Shown one piece after another: positions 34,678 to 42,178 of a DNA stretch of 64,000 nucleotides (position 1 is the stretch's first letter; each line of letters starts with the position of its first letter). Origin of the DNA: Streptomyces sp. CB02923 (lineage in GTDB: Bacteria; Actinomycetota; Actinomycetes; Streptomycetales; Streptomycetaceae); the NCBI RefSeq assembly GCF_001905005.1, contig NZ_LWKZ01000028.1:171319-235318 (forward strand). The letters run 5' to 3'. The notes under the pieces are model-generated. The model did not search any database and was not told the origin of the DNA. It saw nothing but the letters and a program-made list of their open reading frames with translations. The translations under genes were made by a program, and so were the position numbers.

Positions 34678-36206
34678 CACGCCACCGCCTTCGCGGCCGC
34701 GCCGGTGGCGCGTTCCGCGGCGCGCTGTGCCGGGATGCGCAGCACTTCGTACTCGGCGAGGTCCACCTGCCGCGTCATCTTCCGGAACTCGGCCGTCGTA
34801 CCGGGCCAGGCCGTGGTGTTGCGGCCGTTGGAGTCCAGGTACCAGCTGTCGCAGCCGCCGGTGGTCCACACCGTGCGCTCCATGCGCTTCTGGATGCCGC
34901 GGGTCCAGGCGTGCACGGCCGAGGGCCGGGCGTTCAGCGCGATCTTCCCGCCCAGTACGTCCAGCTGCCGCAGGTAGTCCACGAGGTAGTTCAGCTGCGA
35001 TTCGATCATCAGGATCATCGAGCTGTTGCCCAGGCCCGTGTTGGGGCCGATGATCGTCAGGAAGTTGGGGAAGCCGGCCGCGCTGGCGCCGCGCAGCGAC
35101 TCCATGCCGTCCTTCCACTCCTCGGCGAGCGTGGTGCCGTTGGCGCCGGTGACGCGGTGGGCGATCGGCATGTCGGTGACGTGGAAGCCCGTACCGAAGA
35201 CGATCGCGTCCGCCTCCGTCTCCGTACCGTCCGAGGCGACCAGCACGTTGCCCCGGACCTCCTTGAGCCCGCCCGTCACGACGTCGACGTTCGGCTGGGT
35301 GAGCGCCGGGTAGTACGTGTTCGACAGCAGGATCCGCTTGCAGCCGATCCGGTAGTCCGGTGTCAGCTTGGCCTGGAGCACCGGGTCCTTGACGGCCCGC
35401 TTCATGTGCCCCTTGGCGAGTCCTTCGATCAGGCCCAGCTCGTTCGGGCGCTTGGTGAAGGCGCTGACCTGCAATTCCCGTATGCCCCAGAGCAGTCCGC
35501 GGCGGGCGACGCGGGTCGCCGGGACCTTGGCGTGCAGCCAGCGCTCCAGGCCGCTGATCTTGCGGTCGGCGCGCGGCAGCACCCAGGCGGGGGTGCGCTG
35601 GAAGAGGGTGAGGCGGTCGACCGTCGGCTGGACGGCCGGCACGATCTGGATCGCCGAGGCGCCGGTGCCGATCATCGCGACGCGCTTGCCGCGCAGGTCG
35701 TAGTCGTGGTCCCAGCGCGCGGAGTGGAACACCTTGCCCGGGAACGTGTCCAGCCCCGGTATGTCCGGCACCTTCGGGTCCGACAGCGGCCCGGTCGCCG
35801 ACACGACCACGTCGGCCGTCAGGGAGCCCTTCGCCGTCTCCACCTCCCAGTACAGCTCCTCGCCGTTCCACCGCAGGCTGCGCACCTCCGAGTCGAAGCG
35901 GAGGTGCGGCCGCAGCCCGAAGGTGTCGGTGACGTGCTCCAGGTACGCGCGGATGTGCGGCTGCCCGGAGAAGTTGCGCGGCCACTCGGGGTTGGGCGCG
36001 AAGGAGAACGAGTACAGGTGCGAGGGTACGTCGCACGCGCATCCCGGATAGCTGTTGTCACGCCAGGTGCCGCCCACCGAGCCGGCCCGCTCCAGGACCA
36101 CGAAGTCGGTGATGCCCTGGCGTCGCAGCCGCACGGCCGCCCCCAGACCACCGAACCCCGATCCGATCACCGCCACCCGTACGTGCTCGTGTTCGCGCTC
36201 GGCCAT
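34677..36206 (-). CDS. Flavin-containing Baeyer-Villiger-type monooxygenase
   Basis: The 509-residue protein has an FAD Rossmann motif (GSGFGG, 15-20), an NADPH Rossmann motif (MIGTGASA, about 178-185) and a BVMO-type fingerprint FPGKVFHSARWD (155-166). It should insert oxygen next to a ketone or act as an N/S-oxygenase. It is the first gene of the operon with the hydrolase and the SDR. The divergent MerR gene and the inverted repeats between them suggest regulation by that protein. Confidence 0.92.
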   Translation of the reverse strand: MAEREHEHVRVAVIGSGFGGLGAAVRLRRQGITDFVVLERAGSVGGTWRDNSYPGCACDVPSHLYSFSFAPNPEWPRNFSGQPHIRAYLEHVTDTFGLRPHLRFDSEVRSLRWNGEELYWEVETAKGSLTADVVVSATGPLSDPKVPDIPGLDTFPGKVFHSARWDHDYDLRGKRVAMIGTGASAIQIVPAVQPTVDRLTLFQRTPAWVLPRADRKISGLERWLHAKVPATRVARRGLLWGIRELQVSAFTKRPNELGLIEGLAKGHMKRAVKDPVLQAKLTPDYRIGCKRILLSNTYYPALTQPNVDVVTGGLKEVRGNVLVASDGTETEADAIVFGTGFHVTDMPIAHRVTGANGTTLAEEWKDGMESLRGASAAGFPNFLTIIGPNTGLGNSSMILMIESQLNYLVDYLRQLDVLGGKIALNARPSAVHAWTRGIQKRMERTVWTTGGCDSWYLDSNGRNTTAWPGTTAEFRKMTRQVDLAEYEVLRIPAQRAAERATGAAAKAVA

Positions 36207-36232
36207 GCCGCCGCCTCCCGAGTTGACCGTCA

Positions 36233-36256
36233 GAACGTCAAGCCTTGAACGTCAAA
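36233..36256 (-). promoter_or_regulatory. Direct repeats before the monooxygenase gene
   Basis: GAACGTCAA occurs at 36233-36241 and again at 36248-36256, with period 15. TTGAACGTCAA (36245-36255) is also palindromic. These are likely regulator-binding sites next to the operon start. Confidence 0.4.
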
Positions 36257-36266
36257 CCTTGGCTCT

Positions 36267-36294
36267 AATCGCGCCAGCAATCACTGGCACGATT
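36267..36294. promoter_or_regulatory. MerR-type operator in the divergent promoter region
   Basis: AATCGCGCCAG and CTGGCACGATT form an 11-bp inverted repeat with one mismatch around a 6-bp spacer. It lies midway between the divergent monooxygenase and merR genes. Confidence 0.6.
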
Positions 36295-36386
36295 GGAGGG
36301 TAGGACACGTACGTACCGAGCGGTAGGGGGTAGGCGGCGGGAAGTTACCGCAGGTTGCACCTCGGCCGGGGCCCGGTGGGGCGACA

Positions 36387-36392
36387 TAGGGT
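36387..36392 (+). promoter_or_regulatory. -10 element of a probable leaderless merR transcript
   Basis: TAGGGT lies 6 nt before the GTG start and no Shine-Dalgarno is visible, as expected for a leaderless actinomycete gene. Confidence 0.4.
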
Positions 36393-36398
36393 GAACCC

Positions 36399-37301
36399 GT
36401 GGCAGAGAACAGGAACGGCGCACCCGCCCCGGACGAAGCGGACCCGGACACCGCCGACGACCCCCGGCCGGACGACACGACCCCGCACCCCGCCGACGCC
36501 GGTCCCCGCGAGTTCCGCATGGCCGACCTCGCCGGGGAAGCCGGAATCACCGTCCGCACCCTCCGCTTCTACCGCGAGCGCAAACTCATCCCGCCGCCAC
36601 GCCGCGAGGGCCGCATCGCCTGGTACAACGAGCACCACCTCGCCCGCCTCCGCACCATCGCCGGCCTGCTCGAACGCGGCCACACCCTCGGCGGCATCGC
36701 CGAACTGCTCTCCGCCTTCGACACCGGCCGCGACGTCGGCGAACTCCTCGGCCTGGAAGACACCCTCGCCGCCCCCTGGTCCGAGGAAACCCTCGTACGC
36801 CTCACCCCCGAAGAACTCGCCGACCACTTCAAGGACGACGTCACCCCGGAGAACCTCTCCGCCTCCCTCGACATCGGCTACCTGGCCGTGGACGGCGACG
36901 AGTTCGTCCACATCAGCCGCCGCCTGCTCGACGCCTCCACCGAACTCGTCGCCAACGGCGTCCCGCTCTCCGCCGTCCTCCGGGCCGGCCGCGAGGTCCG
37001 CGCCCACGCCGACGCCCTCGCCGACCTGTTCATCTCGGTCATCCGCACCCACGTCCTGAGCGACGTCCTCGACCGCGCCGCCGCCGGCACCCCCATCGCC
37101 CCCGCCGAGATCGCCCACATCACCCGGACCGTCGAAAAACTCCGCCCCATCTCCAAGGGCATCGTCGACGCGGAACTCTCCATGGCGATGGACCGCAGGG
37201 TCCGTACGGAACTGGAGGCGTGGCACCGGGAACGAGGCGGACCGGACTGCGGGCAGAACCGCGAACAGGGCCCCGGGGGCCCCGAGCAGGACAACCCCTA
37301 G
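36399..37301 (+). CDS. MerR family regulator
   Basis: The 300-residue protein has an acidic Pro-rich N-terminal extension of ~40 residues before the MerR helix-turn-helix (FRMADLAGEAGITVRTLRFYRERKLIPPP). The C-terminal effector region is long and helical, without metal-binding cysteines. It therefore probably senses an organic ligand rather than a metal. It is divergent from the monooxygenase operon and probably controls it through the 36267-36294 inverted repeat. Confidence 0.92.
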   Translation: MAENRNGAPAPDEADPDTADDPRPDDTTPHPADAGPREFRMADLAGEAGITVRTLRFYRERKLIPPPRREGRIAWYNEHHLARLRTIAGLLERGHTLGGIAELLSAFDTGRDVGELLGLEDTLAAPWSEETLVRLTPEELADHFKDDVTPENLSASLDIGYLAVDGDEFVHISRRLLDASTELVANGVPLSAVLRAGREVRAHADALADLFISVIRTHVLSDVLDRAAAGTPIAPAEIAHITRTVEKLRPISKGIVDAELSMAMDRRVRTELEAWHRERGGPDCGQNREQGPGGPEQDNP

Positions 37302-37425
37302 GGCTCAAGTACGTGCGGATGGCAACAACAACCGGCCAACATTGCCCATTTCCGGCAGTGACACCGGCAGCGCGCAAAGGGGATGATCCTGCCATCGGTA
37401 GATCAACTACGGAGGCACACGCCCA

Positions 37426-38172
37426 ATGAGACCGACCCGCGCTGCCCTGCTCGTCGCGGCCACCGCCCTGGCACCGGCCCTCCTCTTCGCCACCCCGGCC
37501 TTCGCCACCGCCCCGACGACCGCCCCGACGACCGCGGCAGCCACGTCCGGGACGCAGGCCGGCGAGACGCCGATCGACGAGATGTCGACAGAAGACCTCC
37601 GTTTCGCGATCCTCCGCATCCTCGGGGGCAAGGACGTCGGCAAGGGAGTCCAGCGCGAAGCCGGCCGGGCCCTCGACGACGGCACGCCGGAAGCCATGCG
37701 GACCTTCCTGAAGACCGGCTACCGCCTCGCCCGCGCCGAAGACGACCGCTTCGCCATCGCCCGCATCCTCGCGGGCAAGGACGTCGGCGAGGGCGTCCGG
37801 CGCGAAGCCGGCCGGGCCCTCGACGGCACCCCCGAAGACGCCCGCGCCTTCCTCGAAACCGGCTACCGCCTCGCCCGCGCCGAAGACGACAGCGTCGCCA
37901 TCTTCCGCATCCTCGGGGGCAAGGACGTCGGCGAGGGGGTCCGGCGCGAAGCCGTCCGAGCCCTCACCAACGGCACGCCGGAAGCCCTGCGGACCTTCCT
38001 CGAAACCGGCTACCGCCTCGCCCGCGCCGAGGACGACCGCGTCGCCATCTTCCGCATCCTGGCCAAGCCGAACATCAGCAAAGCCCTCCGTGCGGCCGCC
38101 GAAAAAGCCGTACAGGGTACGCCGGAGGAAATGCGCCACTTCCTTGAGGTCGGGCAGTACCAGGTCCGTTGA
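37426..38172 (+). CDS. Secreted ALF-repeat protein
   Basis: The 248-residue protein has a signal peptide (cleavage after AFA, about residue 26) and four tandem ALF-type repeats of 47-49 residues (pattern FAI-RIL-GKDVG-GV-REAGRALD-GTPE--R-FL-TGYRLA). ALF repeats are actinobacterial alpha-helical units of unknown function. Three repeats are nearly identical at the DNA level, and the last is diverged. Its partner is unknown. A GGAG site precedes the ATG. Confidence 0.9.
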   Translation: MRPTRAALLVAATALAPALLFATPAFATAPTTAPTTAAATSGTQAGETPIDEMSTEDLRFAILRILGGKDVGKGVQREAGRALDDGTPEAMRTFLKTGYRLARAEDDRFAIARILAGKDVGEGVRREAGRALDGTPEDARAFLETGYRLARAEDDSVAIFRILGGKDVGEGVRREAVRALTNGTPEALRTFLETGYRLARAEDDRVAIFRILAKPNISKALRAAAEKAVQGTPEEMRHFLEVGQYQVR

Positions 38173-38250
38173 CCTGAGACGGAGTCACACCGGCCAGGCG
38201 TCCCCTGACGGCTCTCGCCGCAACATCGCATGACCGCACGACCGCACGAC

Positions 38251-38291
38251 CGAGCCCCTGCCCGGCGAGCATTTCACCGGGCAGGGGCTCG
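38251..38291. terminator. Bidirectional terminator
   Basis: A perfect 15-bp stem CGAGCCCCTGCCCGG / CCGGGCAGGGGCTCG encloses 11 nt. It sits between the convergent ALF-repeat and small secreted protein genes. Confidence 0.8.
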
Positions 38292-38392
38292 GCTCGTTCA
38301 CTCCCGGGTCCGCCTACGAGACCAGCCCCCGAAGCAATCCAGCCACCAGGCCATCAGACCAACCAGCCATCAGACCATCCAGCCGTCAGACC

Positions 38393-38689
38393 TCAGCCAC
38401 CGATCGGGCCGGGGTTGTTGTTGTCCGCGTCCTGGCACTGCTTGATCCGCTTCTCGATCGCCCGCGCCTTGGCTCGCTCCTTGCCGGCCGCCTTGTGCTG
38501 CCCTCGGGCGTCCAGCTTGGCCGCCTTCGACTTGTGCGCCCTGACCTGCTCACTCATCTGCCCGATGTGGCAGGTGACCTTGCCCCGGGCCGACACGGCG
38601 CCCTCGGCGGCCTGCGCGGGAACAGCCGAAAACAGGACACCGCCCGCAATGGCAGCGGAAACGGCAAGTGTGGTGAAACGTCGACGCAT
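38393..38689 (-). CDS. Small secreted protein with two cysteines
   Basis: The 98-residue product has a signal peptide (after AQA, about residue 27). The mature part is Lys/Ala-rich and helical with two cysteines (CHIGQMSEQV and IKQCQDADNN) that could form a disulfide bond. No family is recognised. GGGGAGC precedes the ATG. Confidence 0.75.
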   Translation of the reverse strand: MRRRFTTLAVSAAIAGGVLFSAVPAQAAEGAVSARGKVTCHIGQMSEQVRAHKSKAAKLDARGQHKAAGKERAKARAIEKRIKQCQDADNNNPGPIGG

Positions 38690-38707
38690 GAAGCTCCCCG
38701 TTCAAGT

Positions 38708-38728
38708 AACGGGCCGCACTGGCCCGTT
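38708..38728 (-). terminator. Hairpin after the PIMT-family methyltransferase gene
   Basis: AACGGGCC and GGCCCGTT pair perfectly around GCACT, just after the methyltransferase stop. It probably ends that leftward transcript. Confidence 0.55.
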
Positions 38729-38794
38729 GAGATGTGGCCGATAACAGTCGATCACTGTAGCCGAAGTGATCAACGGCTTCGGGCGTCCCCCAAG

Positions 38795-39982
38795 TCACCG
38801 TATGTCGTGCGGAAGCCCGCACATTTCGCCCGGCTCATCCAGCCACACCTGTTCGCCGTCCTCAGCGACGGTCAGACCGAACCGCTCATAACCGGGCCGG
38901 CCGTTCCCCACCCACCATCGGTACGCGGCCTCCACCTCGTCCCAGAGCCGACGCACCCCGTACTGCCAGACCCGGGCCGTCCCGCCATCGCGAAACTGCA
39001 CACACGCCCACGACCGGTCCCGCAGCCCGTAGAACCACACCGGCCGGGCCCCCTCACGCTTCTCCGCCGCCACTTGCAGACAGTCCGGCACCCGCAGCCC
39101 AAAAACGAACCGCTGAGGCCCGAACGCCCCTCCCAGAAACTCCGCCTCCATGACGTCCGTAGAGGTCTCCCGCCCCTCGGCCACACTCCCCCGTACGTAC
39201 TCACCGTGCACCACCATCGGAAGACGCTGCGCCCGCAGTTTCATGAACTCCACCGGCCCGGTGAACCGCCCTGAAGCGCTCTGCCCGTCCTCCGCCACCA
39301 CCAGGCGAACCACCGCATCGGCATTGCTGAAATGCGTCCCCCAAGGGGCCACGAGAATTCCCCCGGCACGGCACTGCTCGACCCACGCCCGCGGAAAGCG
39401 CCGGAGTCCGCAGGTCGCGATGATCCGGTCGTACGGGGCCCCTTCCGGATACCCCCGGAAGCCGTCGCCGTGAATGACACGAGCCGAACTGCCGAACGCC
39501 TCCAAGGCCGTACGAGCCCGGTCGGCCACCTCCTTGTCCACCTCCACCGTGACCACTCGGCCGCCCCCGGCCCGGTGGGCCAGCAGCGCAGCATTCCACC
39601 CCGTAGCCGTACCGACTTCCAACACCCGTACCCCGGGGCGCACATCCAGGTCCCGAAGCATCCGGAACACCACCGACGGCATGGACGCGGAACTGGTAGG
39701 CACCGCCCCCGGCTCCGTACCAGCGTGATCACCGTCGTCCCACTGCGTGACCACCGGACAGTCGGAATCGGCGTACGCCTGCCACCGCTCCGGCTCCTCC
39801 GCCCGCGATACGGGGACGCTGCGCCCGGCCTCCATATCCCACGGCCACATGAGCGACGGCAGAAATGCCGCCCGGGGTACGGCCGCGAACGCATCCGCCC
39901 AGTCGGCGGTCATCGCTCCACCTGCCCTGAGGGCACGCTCCAGCCCGCCAAGGCCGGGGCCTGCCTGGCGTACGTATTCCAC
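38795..39982 (-). CDS. PIMT-family O-methyltransferase with long C-terminal extension (RiPP-associated type)
   Basis: The 395-residue protein has a PIMT-like core (about 1-220): the PIMT S-x-P signature (SSASMPSVVF, 97-106) and SAM motif I (VLEVGTATGWN, 120-130). The C-terminal ~170 residues are not found in housekeeping Pcm (about 210 residues). Extended homologues occur in RiPP clusters, where they methylate Asp and give aspartimide (graspetide, lasso and imiditide types). The GTG start at 39982 is 2 nt after the stop of a 40-residue peptide gene. An ATG at 39913 with AGGTGGAG is an alternative. No ATP-grasp gene is present. Confidence 0.85.
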   Translation of the reverse strand: MEYVRQAGPGLGGLERALRAGGAMTADWADAFAAVPRAAFLPSLMWPWDMEAGRSVPVSRAEEPERWQAYADSDCPVVTQWDDGDHAGTEPGAVPTSSASMPSVVFRMLRDLDVRPGVRVLEVGTATGWNAALLAHRAGGGRVVTVEVDKEVADRARTALEAFGSSARVIHGDGFRGYPEGAPYDRIIATCGLRRFPRAWVEQCRAGGILVAPWGTHFSNADAVVRLVVAEDGQSASGRFTGPVEFMKLRAQRLPMVVHGEYVRGSVAEGRETSTDVMEAEFLGGAFGPQRFVFGLRVPDCLQVAAEKREGARPVWFYGLRDRSWACVQFRDGGTARVWQYGVRRLWDEVEAAYRWWVGNGRPGYERFGLTVAEDGEQVWLDEPGEMCGLPHDIR

Positions 39983-39984
39983 GC

Positions 39985-40107
39985 CTACGCGTCCCTCGGC
40001 GGGTTGGGAACGCCGGGGCCGCCGTCGGGCGTGGGCGGCTGGTGCGGGCCGGGGTAGGGCTCGCCAGGGAGCTTGTCGCCTCCGTGGCTACGGGAAATCG
40101 TCTTCAT
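39985..40107 (-). CDS. 40-residue precursor-like peptide
   Basis: AGGAGG lies 9 nt before the ATG at 40107, one of the strongest sites in the window. The peptide starts MKTISRSHGGDKLPG, is rich in Pro and Gly, has no Cys, and contains one Asp-Gly pair (PTPDGG, D28). Asp-Gly is the classic substrate site for aspartimide formation by PIMT homologues. Its ATG overlaps the end of the broken upstream gene (ATGA), and its stop is 2 nt from the methyltransferase start. It is probably the precursor substrate of that enzyme (inference). Confidence 0.7.
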   Translation of the reverse strand: MKTISRSHGGDKLPGEPYPGPHQPPTPDGGPGVPNPPRDA

Positions 40108-40369
40108 CGTGTGGATACCTCCTGAGGGCCAACAGTCAGCTGCGCTTCCACCTCGGCGTAATCCTGGAAGTGCCAGCGATAGTGCCTGTACCCCGTGTAC
40201 TCGGCGTGCTCACGCATCCACACCTCCACCGGATGAGGAGTCAGTCATGCGTCGGATTTCGCGCCGCACTCCTGTTCCTCACCCGAGACGCAAACAGCCT
40301 CGCAAGTGGGCTCTGCCGACGCGTCCTGCGCAATCGTGAAGGGCACGAACCGGAAGATACGGCGGTCAT
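40104..40369 (-). pseudogene. Broken small gene resembling the DUF7848 family
   Basis: A single frame reads RIFRFVPFTIAQDASAEPT, then CVSGEEQECGAKSDA, a TGA (40247-40245), then PVEVWMREH and HYRWHFQDYAEVE up to TGA at 40106-40104. The two parts together match the small streptomycete family I recall as DUF7848. The natural ATG (40369-40367, overlapping the stop of the gene before it) is out of frame by one base. The gene therefore appears to carry a one-base deletion near its start plus a nonsense codon. Restart at the internal GTG/ATG codons cannot be excluded. Confidence 0.6.
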
Positions 40370-40569
40370 TGCCCGCACTCCCCGACCTGGTGCTTGCGCA
40401 TCAGCGCGTTGGCGTCGGACACGCCGCTGTAATCACCGGTCGAGCGGCGGTTCTCCCTGCGCGTGGACATCCCGAGACACGTCTTGCAGCCCGGACGGGG
40501 GCGTGGCTCGGATTCTTGCCGCAACGGTCGCTCCACCGGCTGCTCATGCGAGGCCCTGGGGATCGTCAT
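40366..40569 (-). CDS. Small CxxC protein (67 residues)
   Basis: The frame contains PGCKTCLGMSTRRENRR and SDANALMRKHQ, a pattern seen in small proteins near XRE/DUF397 loci in streptomycetes. The single CxxC pair and a C-terminal Cys could bind metal. The ATG at 40569 has no strong ribosome-binding site, so the start is uncertain. The stop overlaps the ATG of the broken gene that follows (ATGA). It is probably the first gene of the peptide/methyltransferase operon. Confidence 0.6.
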   Translation of the reverse strand: MTIPRASHEQPVERPLRQESEPRPRPGCKTCLGMSTRRENRRSTGDYSGVSDANALMRKHQVGECGQ

Positions 40570-40601
40570 GTAACCAGTCAACTCAAGCGGATCCGGGTGA
40601 A

Positions 40602-40631
40602 CTTGCACATGGCTTGCACAAAGAAGTGTGC
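40602..40631. promoter_or_regulatory. Direct and inverted repeats between the small operon and the XRE gene
   Basis: CTTGCACA occurs at 40602-40609 and 40613-40620, 11 bp apart (one helical turn). The second copy also pairs with TGTGC at 40627-40631. This is a plausible binding site for the adjacent XRE regulator, lying between divergent genes. Confidence 0.45.
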
Positions 40632-40693
40632 GGGTACCCGTAGGGCTTGCGACCATGACCGGATAAAGCACCTCCTCGGGTAGGGCTGATCAC

Positions 40694-41881
40694 ATGGGCA
40701 CGATCGCGGAACTGGCACCGGGCGCGAACCTCGCAGCGCTCCGCAAGGCGCGCGGTATGTCGCAGACGCAGTTGGCCTCGCGGGCGAGCGTCTCCGTATC
40801 ACTTCTGTCGAAAATCGAGGTGGGGGACAGGGCCCTGACACCTGCCGTGGCGGCGGCCCTGGGCAAGCCGATGGGGCTCAGCATGGCCGAGGTGCTGGGC
40901 CGGGCCTCCGTCTCCCAGGGGGATGAGCGGCGGCTGGCGGAGCTGCGGTCGGCGATCCGGGACTACGACCTGCCCGGGTGCCGGGAGGTTCACGAGGCCG
41001 GGATGGTCGCGGCTCTGGAAACCGTCCGGCGGCACCGGGACGCGGCGGAGGTGGACCGCCTGCTGGCCCTGCTCCCCAAGCTGCTCAGGAGCGCCACCAC
41101 CTACGCCCACGCCGCCAACACGGCGGACGCGTGGATGGCGCTGTCCGAGGTCTACAGCAGCGTGTACTGGCTGGCCGCCCGGCACCGCTGGATGGACATG
41201 GCGGAGCTGGCCGTGACGCGGCAGCGGTGGGCCGTCGAACAGAAGCCCAATGCGCTGGGGGTGGCCATCGCCGCCCGTGACCGGGCCGGGGCGTATCTCA
41301 ACGGCGGTGACTTCGAGGGCGGCCTCACCATCGTCGACCGCGCCATCGCGCAGGCTCAGGCCGGCCTGTCGGGGCAGGACCGGGCCTTCGCCGTAGGCGT
41401 GCTGAACCTTCGTGGCATGACCCTTGCCGGTCGCCTGAACGACAAGGAGGAAGGCAAACGGGAGGCGGAACGGCACATCGCGTCCGCGTGTGAGGCCGCC
41501 GAATGGTTCGACAGCCGGGACCGGCACCGGCACAACATGATCTTCGGCCCGCGGAACACCACCACACACGTCCTCGCCACCCGCCTCGACCTGGGCCGCC
41601 CGCACGAAGCCCTGACCGTGGCGGAGAACCTCGACACGGCCCTGGCGGGCCTGCCCGCCACCCGTGTCGGCCCGGCCAGGATGAACCTCGCCCGCGCCCA
41701 GTTGGACGTGGGTGACCGTGACGGCGCCCTGGAGAGCCTGGGCGCCGCGTGGGACGCGGCTCCGCAGATGGCACGTATCCATCCCATGGCGCGGGAGGTG
41801 TTCCGCGTGCTGTCGTCCCTGCACCGGCGCAGCAAGCCGGAGCTGCTGCGCCTGTCCAGGCTCTCGGGAATCAGCCTCTAG
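40694..41881 (+). CDS. XRE-family regulator with a helical repeat domain
   Basis: The 395-residue protein has an N-terminal HTH (about 10-65, LRKARGMSQTQLASRASVSVSLLSKIEVG) and a long helical region that resembles TPR-type repeats. It is followed after 31 bp by a DUF397 gene on the same strand, and is divergent from the small operon with the PIMT homologue. It probably regulates that operon (inference). Confidence 0.9.
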   Translation: MGTIAELAPGANLAALRKARGMSQTQLASRASVSVSLLSKIEVGDRALTPAVAAALGKPMGLSMAEVLGRASVSQGDERRLAELRSAIRDYDLPGCREVHEAGMVAALETVRRHRDAAEVDRLLALLPKLLRSATTYAHAANTADAWMALSEVYSSVYWLAARHRWMDMAELAVTRQRWAVEQKPNALGVAIAARDRAGAYLNGGDFEGGLTIVDRAIAQAQAGLSGQDRAFAVGVLNLRGMTLAGRLNDKEEGKREAERHIASACEAAEWFDSRDRHRHNMIFGPRNTTTHVLATRLDLGRPHEALTVAENLDTALAGLPATRVGPARMNLARAQLDVGDRDGALESLGAAWDAAPQMARIHPMAREVFRVLSSLHRRSKPELLRLSRLSGISL

Positions 41882-41912
41882 TGACCGAGCATGTACGGGA
41901 TATGGAGGCAAT

Positions 41913-42140
41913 GTGTCCTGGCACACCATGACTCTGCCCTTGGACCTCGCTTGGTCCAAGTCCACCTACAGCAGCCCAGGTGGCGGCAGCTGCCTGGAGT
42001 GGTCCCCCTCGACAGCCGAAGCGACCGGCACCGTCCCGATCCGCGACAGCAAGGCCCCGGAGGGCCCCGTACTCGCCCTCTCCCTCAGCGCCTTCGCGGA
42101 CTTCATCGCGGGTGTCAAGAGCGGGGCGTTCTCCGGCTGA
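41913..42140 (+). CDS. DUF397 small protein
   Basis: The 75-residue protein has the DUF397 pattern (LAWSKSTYSSPGGGSCLEWSP, VPIRDSKAPEGPVLALS). The GTG at 41913 was chosen because GGAGG lies 5 nt upstream. An internal ATG at 41928 has none. It pairs with the XRE gene before it. Confidence 0.9.
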   Translation: MSWHTMTLPLDLAWSKSTYSSPGGGSCLEWSPSTAEATGTVPIRDSKAPEGPVLALSLSAFADFIAGVKSGAFSG

Positions 42141-42178
42141 GCATCGGCGCCCGGCCCTCTCGGCTCAGCCGTCAGCCG

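Noticed and set aside
38795..39982. Housekeeping isoaspartyl repair enzyme (Pcm)
   Set aside because: The protein is almost twice the length of Pcm and is coupled to a small peptide gene, which fits RiPP-type homologues better.
40245..40247. In-frame TGA read as selenocysteine
   Set aside because: The position is variable in the family as I recall it, no SECIS-like element was recognised, and the start is also broken.
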